Assembly: GCF_018842675.1 (NCBI RefSeq)
Contig: NZ_JAGTWO010000001.1
Location: 290,080-354,079 of the forward strand
Reading direction: 5' to 3'
Source of the DNA: Candidatus Pantoea bituminis
GTDB taxonomy: Bacteria > Pseudomonadota > Gammaproteobacteria > Enterobacterales > Enterobacteriaceae
DNA length: 64,000 nucleotides
In this document: positions 9,398-19,171 of the stretch, piece after piece
Position numbering within the stretch: the stretch's first letter is position 1
How the letters are laid out: each line of letters starts with the position of its first letter
Notes under the pieces: model-generated
What the model was told of the DNA's origin: nothing
Databases searched by the model: none
Seen by the model: the letters and a program-made list of their open reading frames with translations, nothing else
Made by a program: the position numbers and the translations under genes

Positions 9398-10207
9398 TCA
9401 GCGTTTGTTCTCACGCTCGGCATTGCACTCTGCTGGCGCATTCTTCCAGCGGCTCACTTCGATATCGCCGGATACATCACGGAGGAAGGTCGGCGCGACA
9501 ATCAATTCTTCAATTACCGTGCGCGCAGGCAAGCTGGCACACAGTAAAATTGCCTCGGCCACATCTTCCGGCTGCACCATCTGGTCACGAATACTTTGCA
9601 ACGGCGGATTAGCACGGTTATCCATGATGGGCGTATTCACTTCGCCCGGTAAAATGCAGGTGGAACGAATGCCATCATTGCGAAAGGTGTTATGCAGATA
9701 AGTCATGAAGTTGCGAACGGCCGCCTTGGCAGCACCGTATGCTGCGCCGCCTAGCAGGTTTGGTCGCAGCGCCGCCAGCGATGACACGGTAATGATGGTG
9801 CCGTTTTTACGCGCCAGCATGGTTGGCAGCAGTGCTTGCGTCAACAGGAACACCGCTTTCATATTGACGTCCTGCACCTGATCCCACTCTTCCTCTTCAA
9901 TCCAGCGCGCATTCAGGGTCTTGCTGGCGCTGCCGGCGTTATTCACCAGAATATCGACGCCGCCCAGCTCGGTATTCGCCCAGGTAACGAGTGTGCTCAC
10001 GTCACGCTTTTTAGCGATATCCGCCGCATACGCCCAGGCTTCACCGCCCTGCAGTTGCAGTGTTGCCACGACGTCATCAAGCACGCTCTGACGTCGCCCA
10101 ACCAGTACCACACGTGCGCCACGCGCTGCGAATCCCGCAGCTGCCGCTTTACCAATGCCGCTGCCGGCACCGGTAATCACTACCACTTTCCCTCTTAACG
10201 ATGCCAT
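9398..10207 (-). CDS. SDR-family oxidoreductase
   Basis: Classical short-chain dehydrogenase of 269 residues. It has the cofactor motif VVITGAGSGIGKAAAAGFAA, NNAG (ILVNNAGSASK), the active-site Ser in TVSSLAALRP, and Tyr/Lys in GAAYGAAKAAVRNF. The substrate region is LPGEVNTPIMDNR. The C-terminal tail (RWKNAPAECNAERENKR) is a little longer than usual. It starts three bases after the hyuB stop, so it is co-transcribed and possibly translationally coupled. It probably oxidises or reduces a hydroxyl or carbonyl on the compound handled by the operon; the substrate is unknown. Confidence 0.92.
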   Translation of the reverse strand: MASLRGKVVVITGAGSGIGKAAAAGFAARGARVVLVGRRQSVLDDVVATLQLQGGEAWAYAADIAKKRDVSTLVTWANTELGGVDILVNNAGSASKTLNARWIEEEEWDQVQDVNMKAVFLLTQALLPTMLARKNGTIITVSSLAALRPNLLGGAAYGAAKAAVRNFMTYLHNTFRNDGIRSTCILPGEVNTPIMDNRANPPLQSIRDQMVQPEDVAEAILLCASLPARTVIEELIVAPTFLRDVSGDIEVSRWKNAPAECNAERENKR

Positions 10208-10210
10208 GTT

Positions 10211-11890
10211 CTACCTCCTTTTCAGCTCAGTAACGTCAACGCCGTAATCGCGCAGCGCGCCCGCTTCGGTGATGTAACCTTCCTGCAGATCCCACAAAAT
10301 CGCCTGCTGATCACGCTCGCCGACCGGCATTTTTCCGCCGCCGCCGGGCATCTGAATGGTGATTTCATCGCCCGGTAACACGTCATGACGACCCACCGGT
10401 TTTGCCAGCGACTCGCCATTGATGGCGACATAGTTCGGCGCGCCCGCAGACGCACCCAGTACACCTTCAGCCGCGTGTTTCTGTCGCGAATAGAACATAC
10501 TGTGAGAAAGCGGAAATTTGCTGGTATTGCGAATCACCATGCGCTGTGCCACGCCGCCGCGATAGCGCCCTGCCCCCGGAATCGGGCACAATTGCTTTTT
10601 GCATGAACAGCAACGGTGTAGCCGACTCGATCAGCTCAACCGGTGTTGATGACATATTGCCTGGAAAGCCGGTCACAATGCCGTCAGCAGCAGGACGGGC
10701 GCCGGTTCCGCCGTTAACGCACAGGCTTTCAACAAAGCGCCGACCATCATCAAACTGGCCGGCGAAAACGTCACAGGTCACAGGCGCGCTGCCGGAGTGT
10801 CCCATTACCCGTTCGGGCATGATTTCGGAAAGCGCAGTAAAGATCGCGGCGTGCGCCATGTGCCCCACGCGGTTACGCATCTCCACGGCGCAAGGCGGTC
10901 GTGCATTGGCAATAGAGCCTTCCGGCGCTGTCACCCTAATTGATTTAAAACAGCCTTCGTTGTTGGGCAAATTTGGCTCAAGCAGGCACTTCAGTGGGTA
11001 GACGCTGTAGGCATAGGTAAAGGACATTGGGCAGTTGCTGCCGAACAGCGATTCAGCCGATGAGCCCGCATAATCAATCGTGATATTGCTGTCATCGACA
11101 ATTACTGCCACGTTGAGATGGATATCACCTTCGTAATCGCCAATGTCCACAGCCGCTTCGTAACGCCCGTCCGGCACCGCCTGAATCGCTTTACGCATCG
11201 CATTTTCTGTCAGCGCATGGATCTTCTCCGCCAGCGGCGTGACAGAGTTCAGTTTCAGATCGTCCATCAGCCCAAGCAATCCATTGGCACCAATCTGGTT
11301 GGCGGCCAGCATTGCGTGCAAATCACCCTCAACCTGATCAGGTGAACGCACGTTGGCGAGGAACAGATCCAGCAATTGCTGGTTGACCTCTCCCTCGATC
11401 ATCAATTTGCTTGGCGGGATCAAAAATCCCTCTTCAAACATGTCTCGCGAGGACCCCATATTCAGCGATCCGCCAATATCAGACATGTGCGCAGCGGCGC
11501 CAGTGAAAGCCACCAGCTTACCGTCACGGAATACCGGCGTTACGACGGTGACATCATTTAAGTGGCCAGTGCCCAGCCACGGATCGTTGGTGATTAGGCT
11601 GTCACCAGGCTTCAGCGTTTCCGCCGGAAACTTCGCCAGCAGATGTCGCACCGTAGCGGGTAACGTACCAATGAACACCGGTACGCTGGTTTTAGGCTGT
11701 GCCAGCGAACTGCCGCTGGCGTCCATCAGCAAACACGAATAATCACCCACTTCGCGAATGATGCTAGAGAACGCCATATTCACCAGCGTGGCCGCCGCCT
11801 CTTCGGAAATACTCACCAGGCGATCCCAGGTAATGCGCAGGCTGATCGGGTCGTCCAAAAACGCAGATTATCGGGGGTTGCAACAGTCAT
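10211..11890 (-). CDS. hyuB: Hydantoinase B / 5-oxoprolinase-type beta subunit, frameshifted
   Basis: HyuB-family subunit of about 560 residues after repair. The ATG at 11890 overlaps the hyuA TGA by one base, the normal coupled arrangement. Residues 1-11 (MTVATPDNLRF) are in one frame, the bulk (SLRITWDRLVSISEEAAATL, LITNDPWLGTGHLNDVTVV, MSDIGG) in a second, and the tail (RYRGGVAQRMVIRN, EITIQMPGGGGKMP) in a third. Breaks are at the A5 run 11857-11861 (one base missing) and the C5 run 10573-10577 (two bases missing or one extra). Repair restores LRFLDDPISL and PDSGGAGRYRGG. With HyuA it performs ATP-dependent opening of a cyclic imide or lactam. Confidence 0.85.
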
Positions 11891-13974
11891 CAGTTCAGCT
11901 CCATCAAAATATTGCCTTGTTCATCCAACTGCGCCCAGGCGCCCGGACCGACGTAGATAGCACACTCTTTTTCCTGCAGCAGCGCCGGTCCCTGCACCGC
12001 TTCCCCGTTACCAACAGGCTCCGAGGGATAACGCGACAGGAACTAAAACCCTGTTCACGGCCCAGATAGACCTGCAAGTTTTTTCCACAGCATCCGGTAC
12101 TGGGTGGCTCAGTTGATCAGTGGTGTTGAGTTTTGGCGGCGTGGTTTGCACTCGACCGCGCCAGTTCACCACTTCAACGCCCTGTCCCGGCAACGTACGG
12201 CCAAAGCGCGTCAGATGTGCTGCTTCAAACGCGTCGATCAGCGCCTGCACATTACCCTCTGTAAGGAAAGCTTCGGGTAGCGTTACTGTCAGTTCAGAAC
12301 CCTGACCGACGTAACGAACGCCAGCCAGTTTCTGCTGCACCGCGCTGGCGGGATCGGCATTGGCAGCAGCTAACGTTGTCATCGCTTCATCAAAGCCTTC
12401 TGCGAACACCGCATTGATGCGCGTGATATCCACACCGGGTAACAGGCGACAGCGATCGCTTCGCACAAAGTCAGCGCTCGGCGGCGCCGTCAGCAAGCCA
12501 AACGCGGAATAGACGCCCGCACCATTGGGGAAAAAGACCTTTTTCACACTCAGCTGTTTTGCCAGCGACCAGGCGTGGCTCGGACCAGCGCCGCCAAAAG
12601 CGAGCATGGTCATCTGCGACGGGTTAACATTTTTTCCACCGAATGGGTGCGCAGCGCTTCGGACATTTTACTGTTGGCCACTTCATGTATGCCCCACGCG
12701 GCATCTTCAATGCTCAAACCCAGCGGTTCTGCAATGCGGCGAATCGCCTGGCGTGCAGCGTCAACGTCCAATTGCATACGCCCACCAAGAAACGCATCCG
12801 GATCCAGCAGACCCAATACCAGATTGGCATCCGTTACCGTTGGACGATCGCCGCCTCGGGCATAGCACGCCGGGCCAGGCCAGGCGCTGGCGCTTTCCGG
12901 GCCAATCTCCAGCAGCCCAAGAGAATCGACACGGGCGATACTGCCGCCCCCAGCGCCAATCTCAATCATGTCCACCACCGGTAACTTCACCGGCAGCCCG
13001 CTGCCTTTCAGCAGACGATCCGCGCGACCGACTTCATAATCCGTGGTAATTGAAGGTTCGCCGTCGCGCACTACGCAGGCTTTCGCGGTGGTGCCGCCCA
13101 TATCAAACGCCAGAACCTGACGCTCCTGATTTTTGCGGGCAAACGCCGCAGTCGCCACAATGCCGCCCGCCGGGCCGGACTCGATAATCCGCGTGGGATA
13201 ATCCGCAGCGACCTGTGGCGCCATTAATCCGCCGTTAGATCCCATTACCAGCCAGTCACAGGTAAAGCCGCCTTCGCGTAGCTTGTTCTCTAGCCGCGCC
13301 ATGTAGCGGCGCGCTTTGGGCTGAACAAAGGCATTCATCGCCGTCAACACGCCACGATCGTATTCACGAATCTCACGTGACACGTTGTGTGATACTGAAA
13401 TCGAGATGCCTGGCAACTCGCGGCTGAGAATGGCTTCAATTTGATTCTCATGTTCCGGCCAGGCATAGGCATGCATGCATAGCACCGCGACCGCTTCATA
13501 TTTTTGCTCACGTAACTCAGCGGCCAGCCGCACGACCTCGGCCTCATCCAGCGGCGTGATGATTTCACCCCGCGCTGTCACGCGTTCGGAGATCTCATAC
13601 GCCTGCGAACGGGGCAGCAGCGGCTGTGCCGGTGCGCCGTTTAGGTCATAGATGTCGTAGCGGTATTCACGCCCCAGCACCAGCACGTCCCTAAAACCTC
13701 GCGTCACTACCAAGGCGGTTTTCGCACCGTGCCGCTCCAGTAAAGCATTGATCGCCAGCGTGGTCCCGTGAGTGATGGTGTAAATGTCACTTGCCTGCAA
13801 ACCGGCCAGCTCAACGAGCTGCGTCAGGCCGGTATAAGCGCCTTCAGAAGGATCCTCCGGCGTGGTGAGCGTTTTATGACGAATGGCTTCGCCCGTCGTG
13901 TCATTTAGCAGCACCAGATCGGTAAAGGTGCCGCCGATATCAAACCCTATACGCCAGGGTGACGCGTTTTTCAT
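11890..13974 (-). CDS. hyuA: Hydantoinase A / 5-oxoprolinase-type alpha subunit, frameshifted
   Basis: HyuA-family ATPase subunit, about 695 residues after repair. The N terminus GFDIGGTFTDLVLL and the later AFDMGGTTAKACVV are ASKHA phosphate-binding motifs. ESGPAGGIVATAAFAR and EIGAGGGSIARVDSLG are family signatures. The second frame carries MTMLAFGGAGPSHAWSLAKQ. The true C terminus (EPVGNGEAVQGPALLQEKEC to GNILMELN) is in a further frame and ends at 11890. Breaks fit single lost bases at the T6 run 12630-12635, the T6 run 12079-12084 and GG at 12039-12040. GAGGTC precedes the ATG. Substrate is a five-membered cyclic amide by family; exact compound unknown. Confidence 0.85.
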
Positions 13975-14015
13975 AATGACCTCGAATACCAGAGTGGATA
14001 CTTTTCTTGCAGCAG

Positions 14016-15356
14016 TTACTCGTCACAGAGCGGCTTGCCGGCAGTTTCTTTCAGATAGAGGGCACTGATCAAAGTCAGTGCTGCCGTGAACATCACCATG
14101 TAACTAGGGATGCTAGCGATACCGGTCAGGCCAATTAACCAGGTCATCAGCAACGGCGCTGAGCCACCAAATATTACCGTTGAGAGGTTAAAGCCGATGC
14201 TGTATGCGCTGTAACGCACGGTTGTCGGGAACATCTCAGCAAGCGTTGCCTGAATGACCGCGGCATGTCCGGCAAAGGCGAAGGCCAGCAATATCGCCGC
14301 CATGCACGCCAGCGGCATCATGCCCAGCGTCAATAACCAGAAACAGGGCCACGCCAGCAGCGCCATAGCAATGGCCGAGGCAATAAGCATGGGTTTGCGT
14401 CCCAGGCGATCAGAGAGCCAGGCCATCAGAGGAATGGTGGCAACGATAGTCAACAGGCCACAAGCCGTCACCATCAGGCTCTGTATCTGTTGGAAATGCA
14501 TGACTTTATTCAGGTAGGTCGGCATGTATACGAACAGAATGTAATAGCCTGGTCCATTGACAGCAGGCAAGGTGATGGCAAGGCCAATCGCTTTCAGGTG
14601 GCGCTTTGAGGTGAGCACTTCTTTAAGGGGATTACGCACCACACGCTTGCTGGCTTTCACCATCTGAAAGTGCGGCGTGTCCTCAATGCGGGTACGGATA
14701 TAAACACCAATAAGCGCCATCGGAATAGCCAGCAGGAAAGGCACACGCCATAACCAGCTGTTCATTGCGTCGGTGCCGAAAATGTTAATTAAACTACTGA
14801 TTAAGAGGCTGCCAAACAGCAGTGCAATAAACGATCCCATTACCAGCGGCGACATCACCACGGCGCGACGATTATCTTCCGCATATTCAGCCACGAAAGA
14901 CCCCGCTCCAGAGACTTCTCCACCCGCAGAAAAACCCTGCACGATGCGCAGCAAAATCAGCAATGCGGGTGCAGCCCAGCCGATGCTGGCATAAGTCGGT
15001 AATAAACCAATCGCGGCGGTAGCCAGCGAGATCATCAACAGCAGAATGGCGAGCAGTTTCTGGCGGCCCATTTTATCGCCCAGATAACCGCAGATAACGC
15101 CGCCAAAAGGTCTGACTAAGAAACTCACGGTAAAACCGACATAGGTCAGCATTAAGCCAGCATCGGTTGTACTCATATCACTGGCAGAAAAAACCAGCAC
15201 TAAAGAACTGACGAGTAAGCCGTAAATCCCATAGTCATACCATTCCACAAACGAACCCACGCCACCCGCAATCGAGGCGCGGCGCACTACGTTGTTCTTC
15301 GTCTTTCCATCCTTCGGCAAAGCGTAATCCATAGTTACTGCATGTGATTTCGTCAT
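14016..15356 (-). CDS. MFS transporter, metabolite:H+ symporter (MHS) type
   Basis: Twelve-helix major facilitator protein of 446 residues in the MHS subfamily (ShiA/ProP/KgtP-like). It has SFVEWYDYGIYGLLVSSLVL in TM1, the loop 2-3 signature GYLGDKMGRQKLLAILLL, and GSFVAEYAEDNRRA after TM4. Loop 8-9 has WLSDRLGRKPMLIASAIA. MHS proteins import carboxylates, betaines or amino-acid-like solutes with protons. It lies between the RraA-like aldolase and hyuA in one operon, so it presumably imports the carboxylated substrate of the pathway (inference). Confidence 0.9.
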   Translation of the reverse strand: MTKSHAVTMDYALPKDGKTKNNVVRRASIAGGVGSFVEWYDYGIYGLLVSSLVLVFSASDMSTTDAGLMLTYVGFTVSFLVRPFGGVICGYLGDKMGRQKLLAILLLMISLATAAIGLLPTYASIGWAAPALLILLRIVQGFSAGGEVSGAGSFVAEYAEDNRRAVVMSPLVMGSFIALLFGSLLISSLINIFGTDAMNSWLWRVPFLLAIPMALIGVYIRTRIEDTPHFQMVKASKRVVRNPLKEVLTSKRHLKAIGLAITLPAVNGPGYYILFVYMPTYLNKVMHFQQIQSLMVTACGLLTIVATIPLMAWLSDRLGRKPMLIASAIAMALLAWPCFWLLTLGMMPLACMAAILLAFAFAGHAAVIQATLAEMFPTTVRYSAYSIGFNLSTVIFGGSAPLLMTWLIGLTGIASIPSYMVMFTAALTLISALYLKETAGKPLCDE

Positions 15357-15421
15357 TTTTTTGCCCTGAAAATGTGTTGGAATTACCCCGGCGTTAACGC
15401 AATAATTTTCACAGTTCCGTG

Positions 15422-16054
15422 TTACTGATACTGCTGCGTTACTTCAGCCGTCATTTCAGCTTCACGACGTGCCACTTCTTGCACCGCTGCCAGCACGGCT
15501 TCAGCGCGCCAGAATGGAATAACAATGATGCCGTCTTCGTCACCCACTACGATATCTCCGGCACAGCAAACGACGCCGCCAATTGCTACCGGCTCACCAA
15601 TTACGCCCGGACCATTTTTGAATGGCCCGGCAGGAGTGGTTCCACGGCTGAAAGTAGGCAAACCGGTAGATTCAATCACTTTGCGATCGCGTATTGCGCC
15701 ATCAATAACCTGTGCAACAGCACCTGCATGTTGAAAACGTTGGGTGAGCTGTTCGCCCACCAGTGCACGGTCGATATGGCCTAATCCATTGATCATCATC
15801 ACGTCACCGGGCTGGATGTAATCCAGCGCTTTGATTACCGCAGCGTTGTCACCCGCAGTGACCAGCACGGGGAAGGCAAAGCCGACAAAGTCGGTATTGC
15901 TGCTGATCGGCACGATGCCTGCATCACACATATTCAACCGCTCCATGGCATCGCCAATATTGGCCACAGGAAATTGTGCAAAAGCAGTAAGCCATTTTTT
16001 ATTAGGGCGATTCCAGGACAATGAAATACGAACATCAGCCGTTTCAAGAGCCAT
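15422..16054 (-). CDS. RraA-like aldolase/decarboxylase (HMG/CHA aldolase family)
   Basis: RraA-fold protein of about 210 residues from MALETADVRISLSWNRP; a GAGG lies upstream of the ATG at 16054. The metal and substrate motif AQVIDGAIRDRKVIESTGLP contains the Arg-Asp pair used by 4-hydroxy-4-methyl-2-oxoglutarate and 4-carboxy-4-hydroxy-2-oxoadipate aldolases. GDIVVGDEDGIIVIP is the C-terminal family block. True RNase E inhibitor RraA proteins are shorter and have the chromosomal menA context, so an enzyme role fits better. It is the first gene of the catabolic operon and could cleave the final keto acid to pyruvate (inference). Confidence 0.85.
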   Translation of the reverse strand: MALETADVRISLSWNRPNKKWLTAFAQFPVANIGDAMERLNMCDAGIVPISSNTDFVGFAFPVLVTAGDNAAVIKALDYIQPGDVMMINGLGHIDRALVGEQLTQRFQHAGAVAQVIDGAIRDRKVIESTGLPTFSRGTTPAGPFKNGPGVIGEPVAIGGVVCCAGDIVVGDEDGIIVIPFWRAEAVLAAVQEVARREAEMTAEVTQQYQ

Positions 16055-16555
16055 AATCTTTAACCTCAAAAGTGAAAACTACTTATCAAGTGAGAATGTT
16101 TTATCACTTTAAAAAATCTTTTTGCAACGTTTTTTTCACAGTTTCATGACGTCATTAAAATAAATTTATTGCCCTTAACTGTGTTATTTATTTATCATGA
16201 AAATTTTCAAATTACTGATTTGTATATTTTTTATTGGGTAAATAGTAATTAAACCACAAGAAAACCTCTCTAAGAAACTGCTGAATAGTCCCAAAAAGAC
16301 AAACATATGGTTTACTTATCTCCTTTAAAAAGAATAAGCACATAATTAGTGCAAATTAACATTTATTATCGATCGCGATCACAATAATGGTGCAATCACA
16401 TAGCGGAAAATATAAAAATTAAATAAAAGTCGCTCTGTAGCAATAACTGCCGTCGCAATGAGCGTTATTAATTTGCATCATTTTGGTGCCCAATATCGGG
16501 TAAGCCTTGACGGGCAAGTTTAACAAGTATGAAGAAAATTCGATGAGGTAAAGCG
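16055..16555. promoter_or_regulatory. Divergent AT-rich control region
   Basis: About 500 bases of AT-rich sequence between the minus-strand catabolic operon and the plus-strand dehydrogenase. It holds an inverted repeat AAGTGA-N10-TCACTT at 16088-16109, close upstream of the aldolase gene, and a perfect 10-bp palindrome GATCGCGATC at 16371-16380. The first is a candidate operator for the operon, the second for the dehydrogenase. No open frame with a ribosome site was seen. Confidence 0.5.
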
Positions 16556-17599
16556 ATGCCGTCTCAAGCAGTGAGTGCTGTTGTTATCCATAAGGCTCAC
16601 GATGTGCGATGTGAGCCCTATGTCATGCAGTGGAATGAAGATGAGGAAGTTTTACTGAAAGTTGAGCGTGGAGGGATCTGCGGATCGGACATCCATTACT
16701 ATCTACACGGTCGCGCAGGCATGTCAGTGCTTAAGACTCCAATGATTCTTGGTCATGAGCTTATCGGCGTGATTGAACAAGCTCCTCAGCATAGCGGTCT
16801 TTATCCGGGTCAGCGTGTTGCTGTAAATCCGTCGCGGGCGTGCAATGTGTGTGCGCTGTGCCTAGCGGGAAAGCAAAACCTTTGCCGTTCTATGCGCTTT
16901 ATGGGAAGTGCGCAATTTCATCCACATGTTAATGGCGGCTTTGCCCAATACATCGCCCTTAATCCGCAACAGTGCGTGCCCTGTCAGTCTGATGCCGATT
17001 CCAAAAAACTGGTCTTTGCCGAGCCGTTAGCCGTTTGTATTCATGCCATTCGTCAGGCTGGGGATCTGGTAGGAAAATGCGTGTTGGTAACCGGCGCTGG
17101 CCCCATTGGTTGTCTGGCCATTGCGGCGGCGTTGGCGTCCGGTGCAGCAGACGTTTTTGCTACAGATATCAGCGAACGCTGCCGCTCTCTGGCGCTGCAA
17201 ATGGGCGCGACCTCTGCATCGGATCCGCGTGATGAGGAACAGTTTCAACGCTGGTCAGAAAACGGGGGATATTTTGATGTCTGCTTTGAAGCCTCGGGAG
17301 CAGTTGCGGCAGTGACATCCGTAGTGAACTTCACACGTCCCGGTGGAACCATCGTTCAGCTCGGCATGGGGTCCGCCAGCGTGGATTACCCGATTGGGAG
17401 CTTGTTGGTAAAAGAGATCACATTGAAAGGATCGTTTAGATTTACCGAAGAGTTTACAACTGCAGTGAAATGGCTTGAACAACAGCGAATAGATCCCTCT
17501 CCCCTGCTTTCTGCTGAAGTGCACATGGAAGATGTGACCCGTGCATTTGAAATGGCTTCAGACAAAGAGCGTTATGCCAAGATTCAGATTTTGTTCTGA
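16556..17599 (+). CDS. Zinc-type alcohol dehydrogenase, L-idonate 5-dehydrogenase-like
   Basis: Medium-chain zinc dehydrogenase of 347 residues. The catalytic zinc region is GGICGSDIHYYLHG and LGHELIG. The structural zinc cluster is CNVCALCLAGKQNLC. Rossmann motif: VLVTGAGPIGCLAIAAALAS. The layout and blocks such as RGGICGSD, MRFMGSAQFHPHVNGGFAQY and KEITLKGSFRFTEEF closely follow E. coli IdnD, so a sugar acid or polyol is the probable substrate. It is alone on the plus strand, divergent from the catabolic operon, and followed by a hairpin terminator. Whether it is co-regulated with the operon is unknown. Confidence 0.87.
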   Translation: MPSQAVSAVVIHKAHDVRCEPYVMQWNEDEEVLLKVERGGICGSDIHYYLHGRAGMSVLKTPMILGHELIGVIEQAPQHSGLYPGQRVAVNPSRACNVCALCLAGKQNLCRSMRFMGSAQFHPHVNGGFAQYIALNPQQCVPCQSDADSKKLVFAEPLAVCIHAIRQAGDLVGKCVLVTGAGPIGCLAIAAALASGAADVFATDISERCRSLALQMGATSASDPRDEEQFQRWSENGGYFDVCFEASGAVAAVTSVVNFTRPGGTIVQLGMGSASVDYPIGSLLVKEITLKGSFRFTEEFTTAVKWLEQQRIDPSPLLSAEVHMEDVTRAFEMASDKERYAKIQILF

Positions 17600-17613
17600 C
17601 TGAATTAACTGAA

Positions 17614-17649
17614 ACACGCGCCGGTTTATGAAATAACTGGCGTGTATTT
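17614..17649 (+). terminator. Rho-independent terminator after the idnD-like gene
   Basis: ACACGCgCCgGTT and AACTGGCGTGT pair as an imperfect long stem, followed by ATTTT. It begins 15 bases after the stop of the dehydrogenase gene. Confidence 0.6.
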
Positions 17650-18026
17650 TCTCAGAAATGAATGAATGCGGATAAAAATGCTTTGCTTAGCGCAACCATT
17701 TACCCCTATTTCCAAAGCAGTGATCATCGCGCAACATACTCAGGATTGAGACTTAAAGTTGCGATAGCAAGCTCAGCGTGTCTCCCGTGGCAATTCATCC
17801 ACATGCCCTGCCCAATTCACAATTGAAATGAGTGCGCTTTCCCGCCTCACTTTGCGGATAACTGTGATGAAATCCATGTCACCTAAACGTGGTTGTGCCG
17901 TATCAGTAAAAAAGAGGAGGAGCGCGCTGGCATGACTTAATTATGCGGCATCATTCTGGATGAGAGTTTTGACTTCAAATGCGAAAAGGCCACCCTATTG
18001 GCCAGCCTTTCCTGAATCAATTCTGT
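17650..18026. other. Intergenic, no gene recognised
   Basis: About 380 bases of mixed composition on which no open frame with a ribosome site, RNA gene or clear repeat was seen. Confidence 0.5.
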
Positions 18027-18236
18027 TTATTTGGTCAGTTCGGCTGATACGTAAGCTTTGTTATCAACTCGGGCGCCAGTAATTTTATATGAAGCGCCAA
18101 TCTTATGAGCCTGAGCCGCAATTTTGGCTTCGGCACCGTCAAGTGTAGAAGCGGAAGCAGTAACGCTTTGTGCGAAGCTACCGAAAGAAACCAGGGTCAG
18201 GGCCGCAACTGCAACGAAAGTTTTGATGGATTTCAT
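18027..18236 (-). CDS. DUF1471 (BhsA/McbA/YdgH-type) periplasmic protein
   Basis: Exported protein of about 70 residues from the ATG at 18236, with AAGGAA six bases upstream. The signal peptide MKSIKTFVAVAALTLVSFGS ends at SFAQS. The mature part (ASASTLDGAEAKIAAQAHKI, then GASYKITGARVDNKAYVSAE) is a DUF1471 domain. Proteins of this family are small stress-induced periplasmic or outer-membrane-associated proteins that affect biofilm and acid, copper or peroxide response. It is monocistronic. Exact role unknown. Confidence 0.85.
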   Translation of the reverse strand: MKSIKTFVAVAALTLVSFGSFAQSVTASASTLDGAEAKIAAQAHKIGASYKITGARVDNKAYVSAELTK

Positions 18237-18697
18237 AGTCATTTCCTTAGTTAATTTTATACGGTGTGAGGCATTGTGCCTCGATGCAAACAATCATAGA
18301 GCTGAGGAAGCTTGATTAAAAGCAGTACTATTTGCTCAAATAAATCAAAAAATTTGAATATTCATTCGTGGTGTATAAACTTTAAAGCGTGAACACGGAT
18401 TCAACACCAAAGCATGGATCGACGCCTCAGAGAATAAACATATTTGTTAGGTTCGCGAAAGTGATAGGCGTTAAGGTTGAGTGGACGAGAAGGCTTTAAG
18501 CTAATAAAGAACCCGCAACTGATTGTTGTCAGGATATAGGACGCGCTTAATGATAGAAGTCATGACTCCCAAACGGTGTGCTTTGATTTATTGGTAAGCG
18601 TTATGTTAGAAGCTGTGCCGAGACCATTCTGAGGTTAAATGCTCTGCGGCACGGTTCATTCTAAATAGCAGCTTAACTGTTACGCTGTAACCTGTAC
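18237..18697. other. Intergenic, no gene recognised
   Basis: About 460 bases, AT-rich near the DUF1471 promoter. No convincing coding frame, RNA or repeat was identified. Confidence 0.5.
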
Positions 18698-18943
18698 TTA
18701 CCAGAGAGCTGCTTCAATGAGTTTATCTTGCGCGATATAGACACGTTGTTTTAGATCTTCACTTTCATTGAAGCCCAGCTTTTCGGCCGCAAACTCTTCA
18801 TTAATGAGCGCCAAAACAATTTTAGTTTTATTTTTTAACCCAACATGCCAGTTACCGTCGGGAAAAGTCGCAACCTGATTCTCTATCATTGATACACACT
18901 CAACTGCACTTTTACCCGCGGTAGAATTTAAATACGCACACAT
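18698..18943 (-). CDS. Small hypothetical protein
   Basis: An 81-residue frame from MCAYLNSTAGKSAVECV, with AGAGGTAG just upstream of the ATG at 18943. The protein is soluble and mixed alpha/beta in appearance (NWHVGLKNKTKIVLALINEE, then FNESEDLKQRVYIAQDKL). No family recognised. It lies downstream of parB on the same strand but beyond the parB terminator, so it has its own promoter. Possibly a plasmid-specific accessory protein. Confidence 0.55.
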   Translation of the reverse strand: MCAYLNSTAGKSAVECVSMIENQVATFPDGNWHVGLKNKTKIVLALINEEFAAEKLGFNESEDLKQRVYIAQDKLIEAALW

Positions 18944-19095
18944 ATCTACCTCTTTAACCAAAAGAAAAAATTATACCTTAGGTTGCCCATTCGAAGGGCT
19001 CTTTTATGAGCATTCACACCTTATGATTACGCTCAATTGAAGACGCGTAACTTGAAATGCCACTAACATTTTAAATTATCAAAACCAATAAAAAA

Positions 19096-19110
19096 CCGGC
19101 TCGTAGCCGG
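19096..19110 (-). terminator. Rho-independent terminator of the parAB operon
   Basis: CCGGCT, three-base loop, AGCCGG: a perfect 6-bp GC stem followed on the minus strand by TTTTTTATT. It lies about 60 bases after the parB stop. Confidence 0.85.
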
Positions 19111-19171
19111 CTTCTTAAATGTAATCATAAAGCAGAGAACTCAGCACCTTCCCCTGCCCTACTCAACGGCG

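Noticed and set aside
15422..16054. RNase E inhibitor RraA
   Set aside because: It carries the Arg-Asp aldolase motif and sits in a catabolic operon, unlike true RraA.
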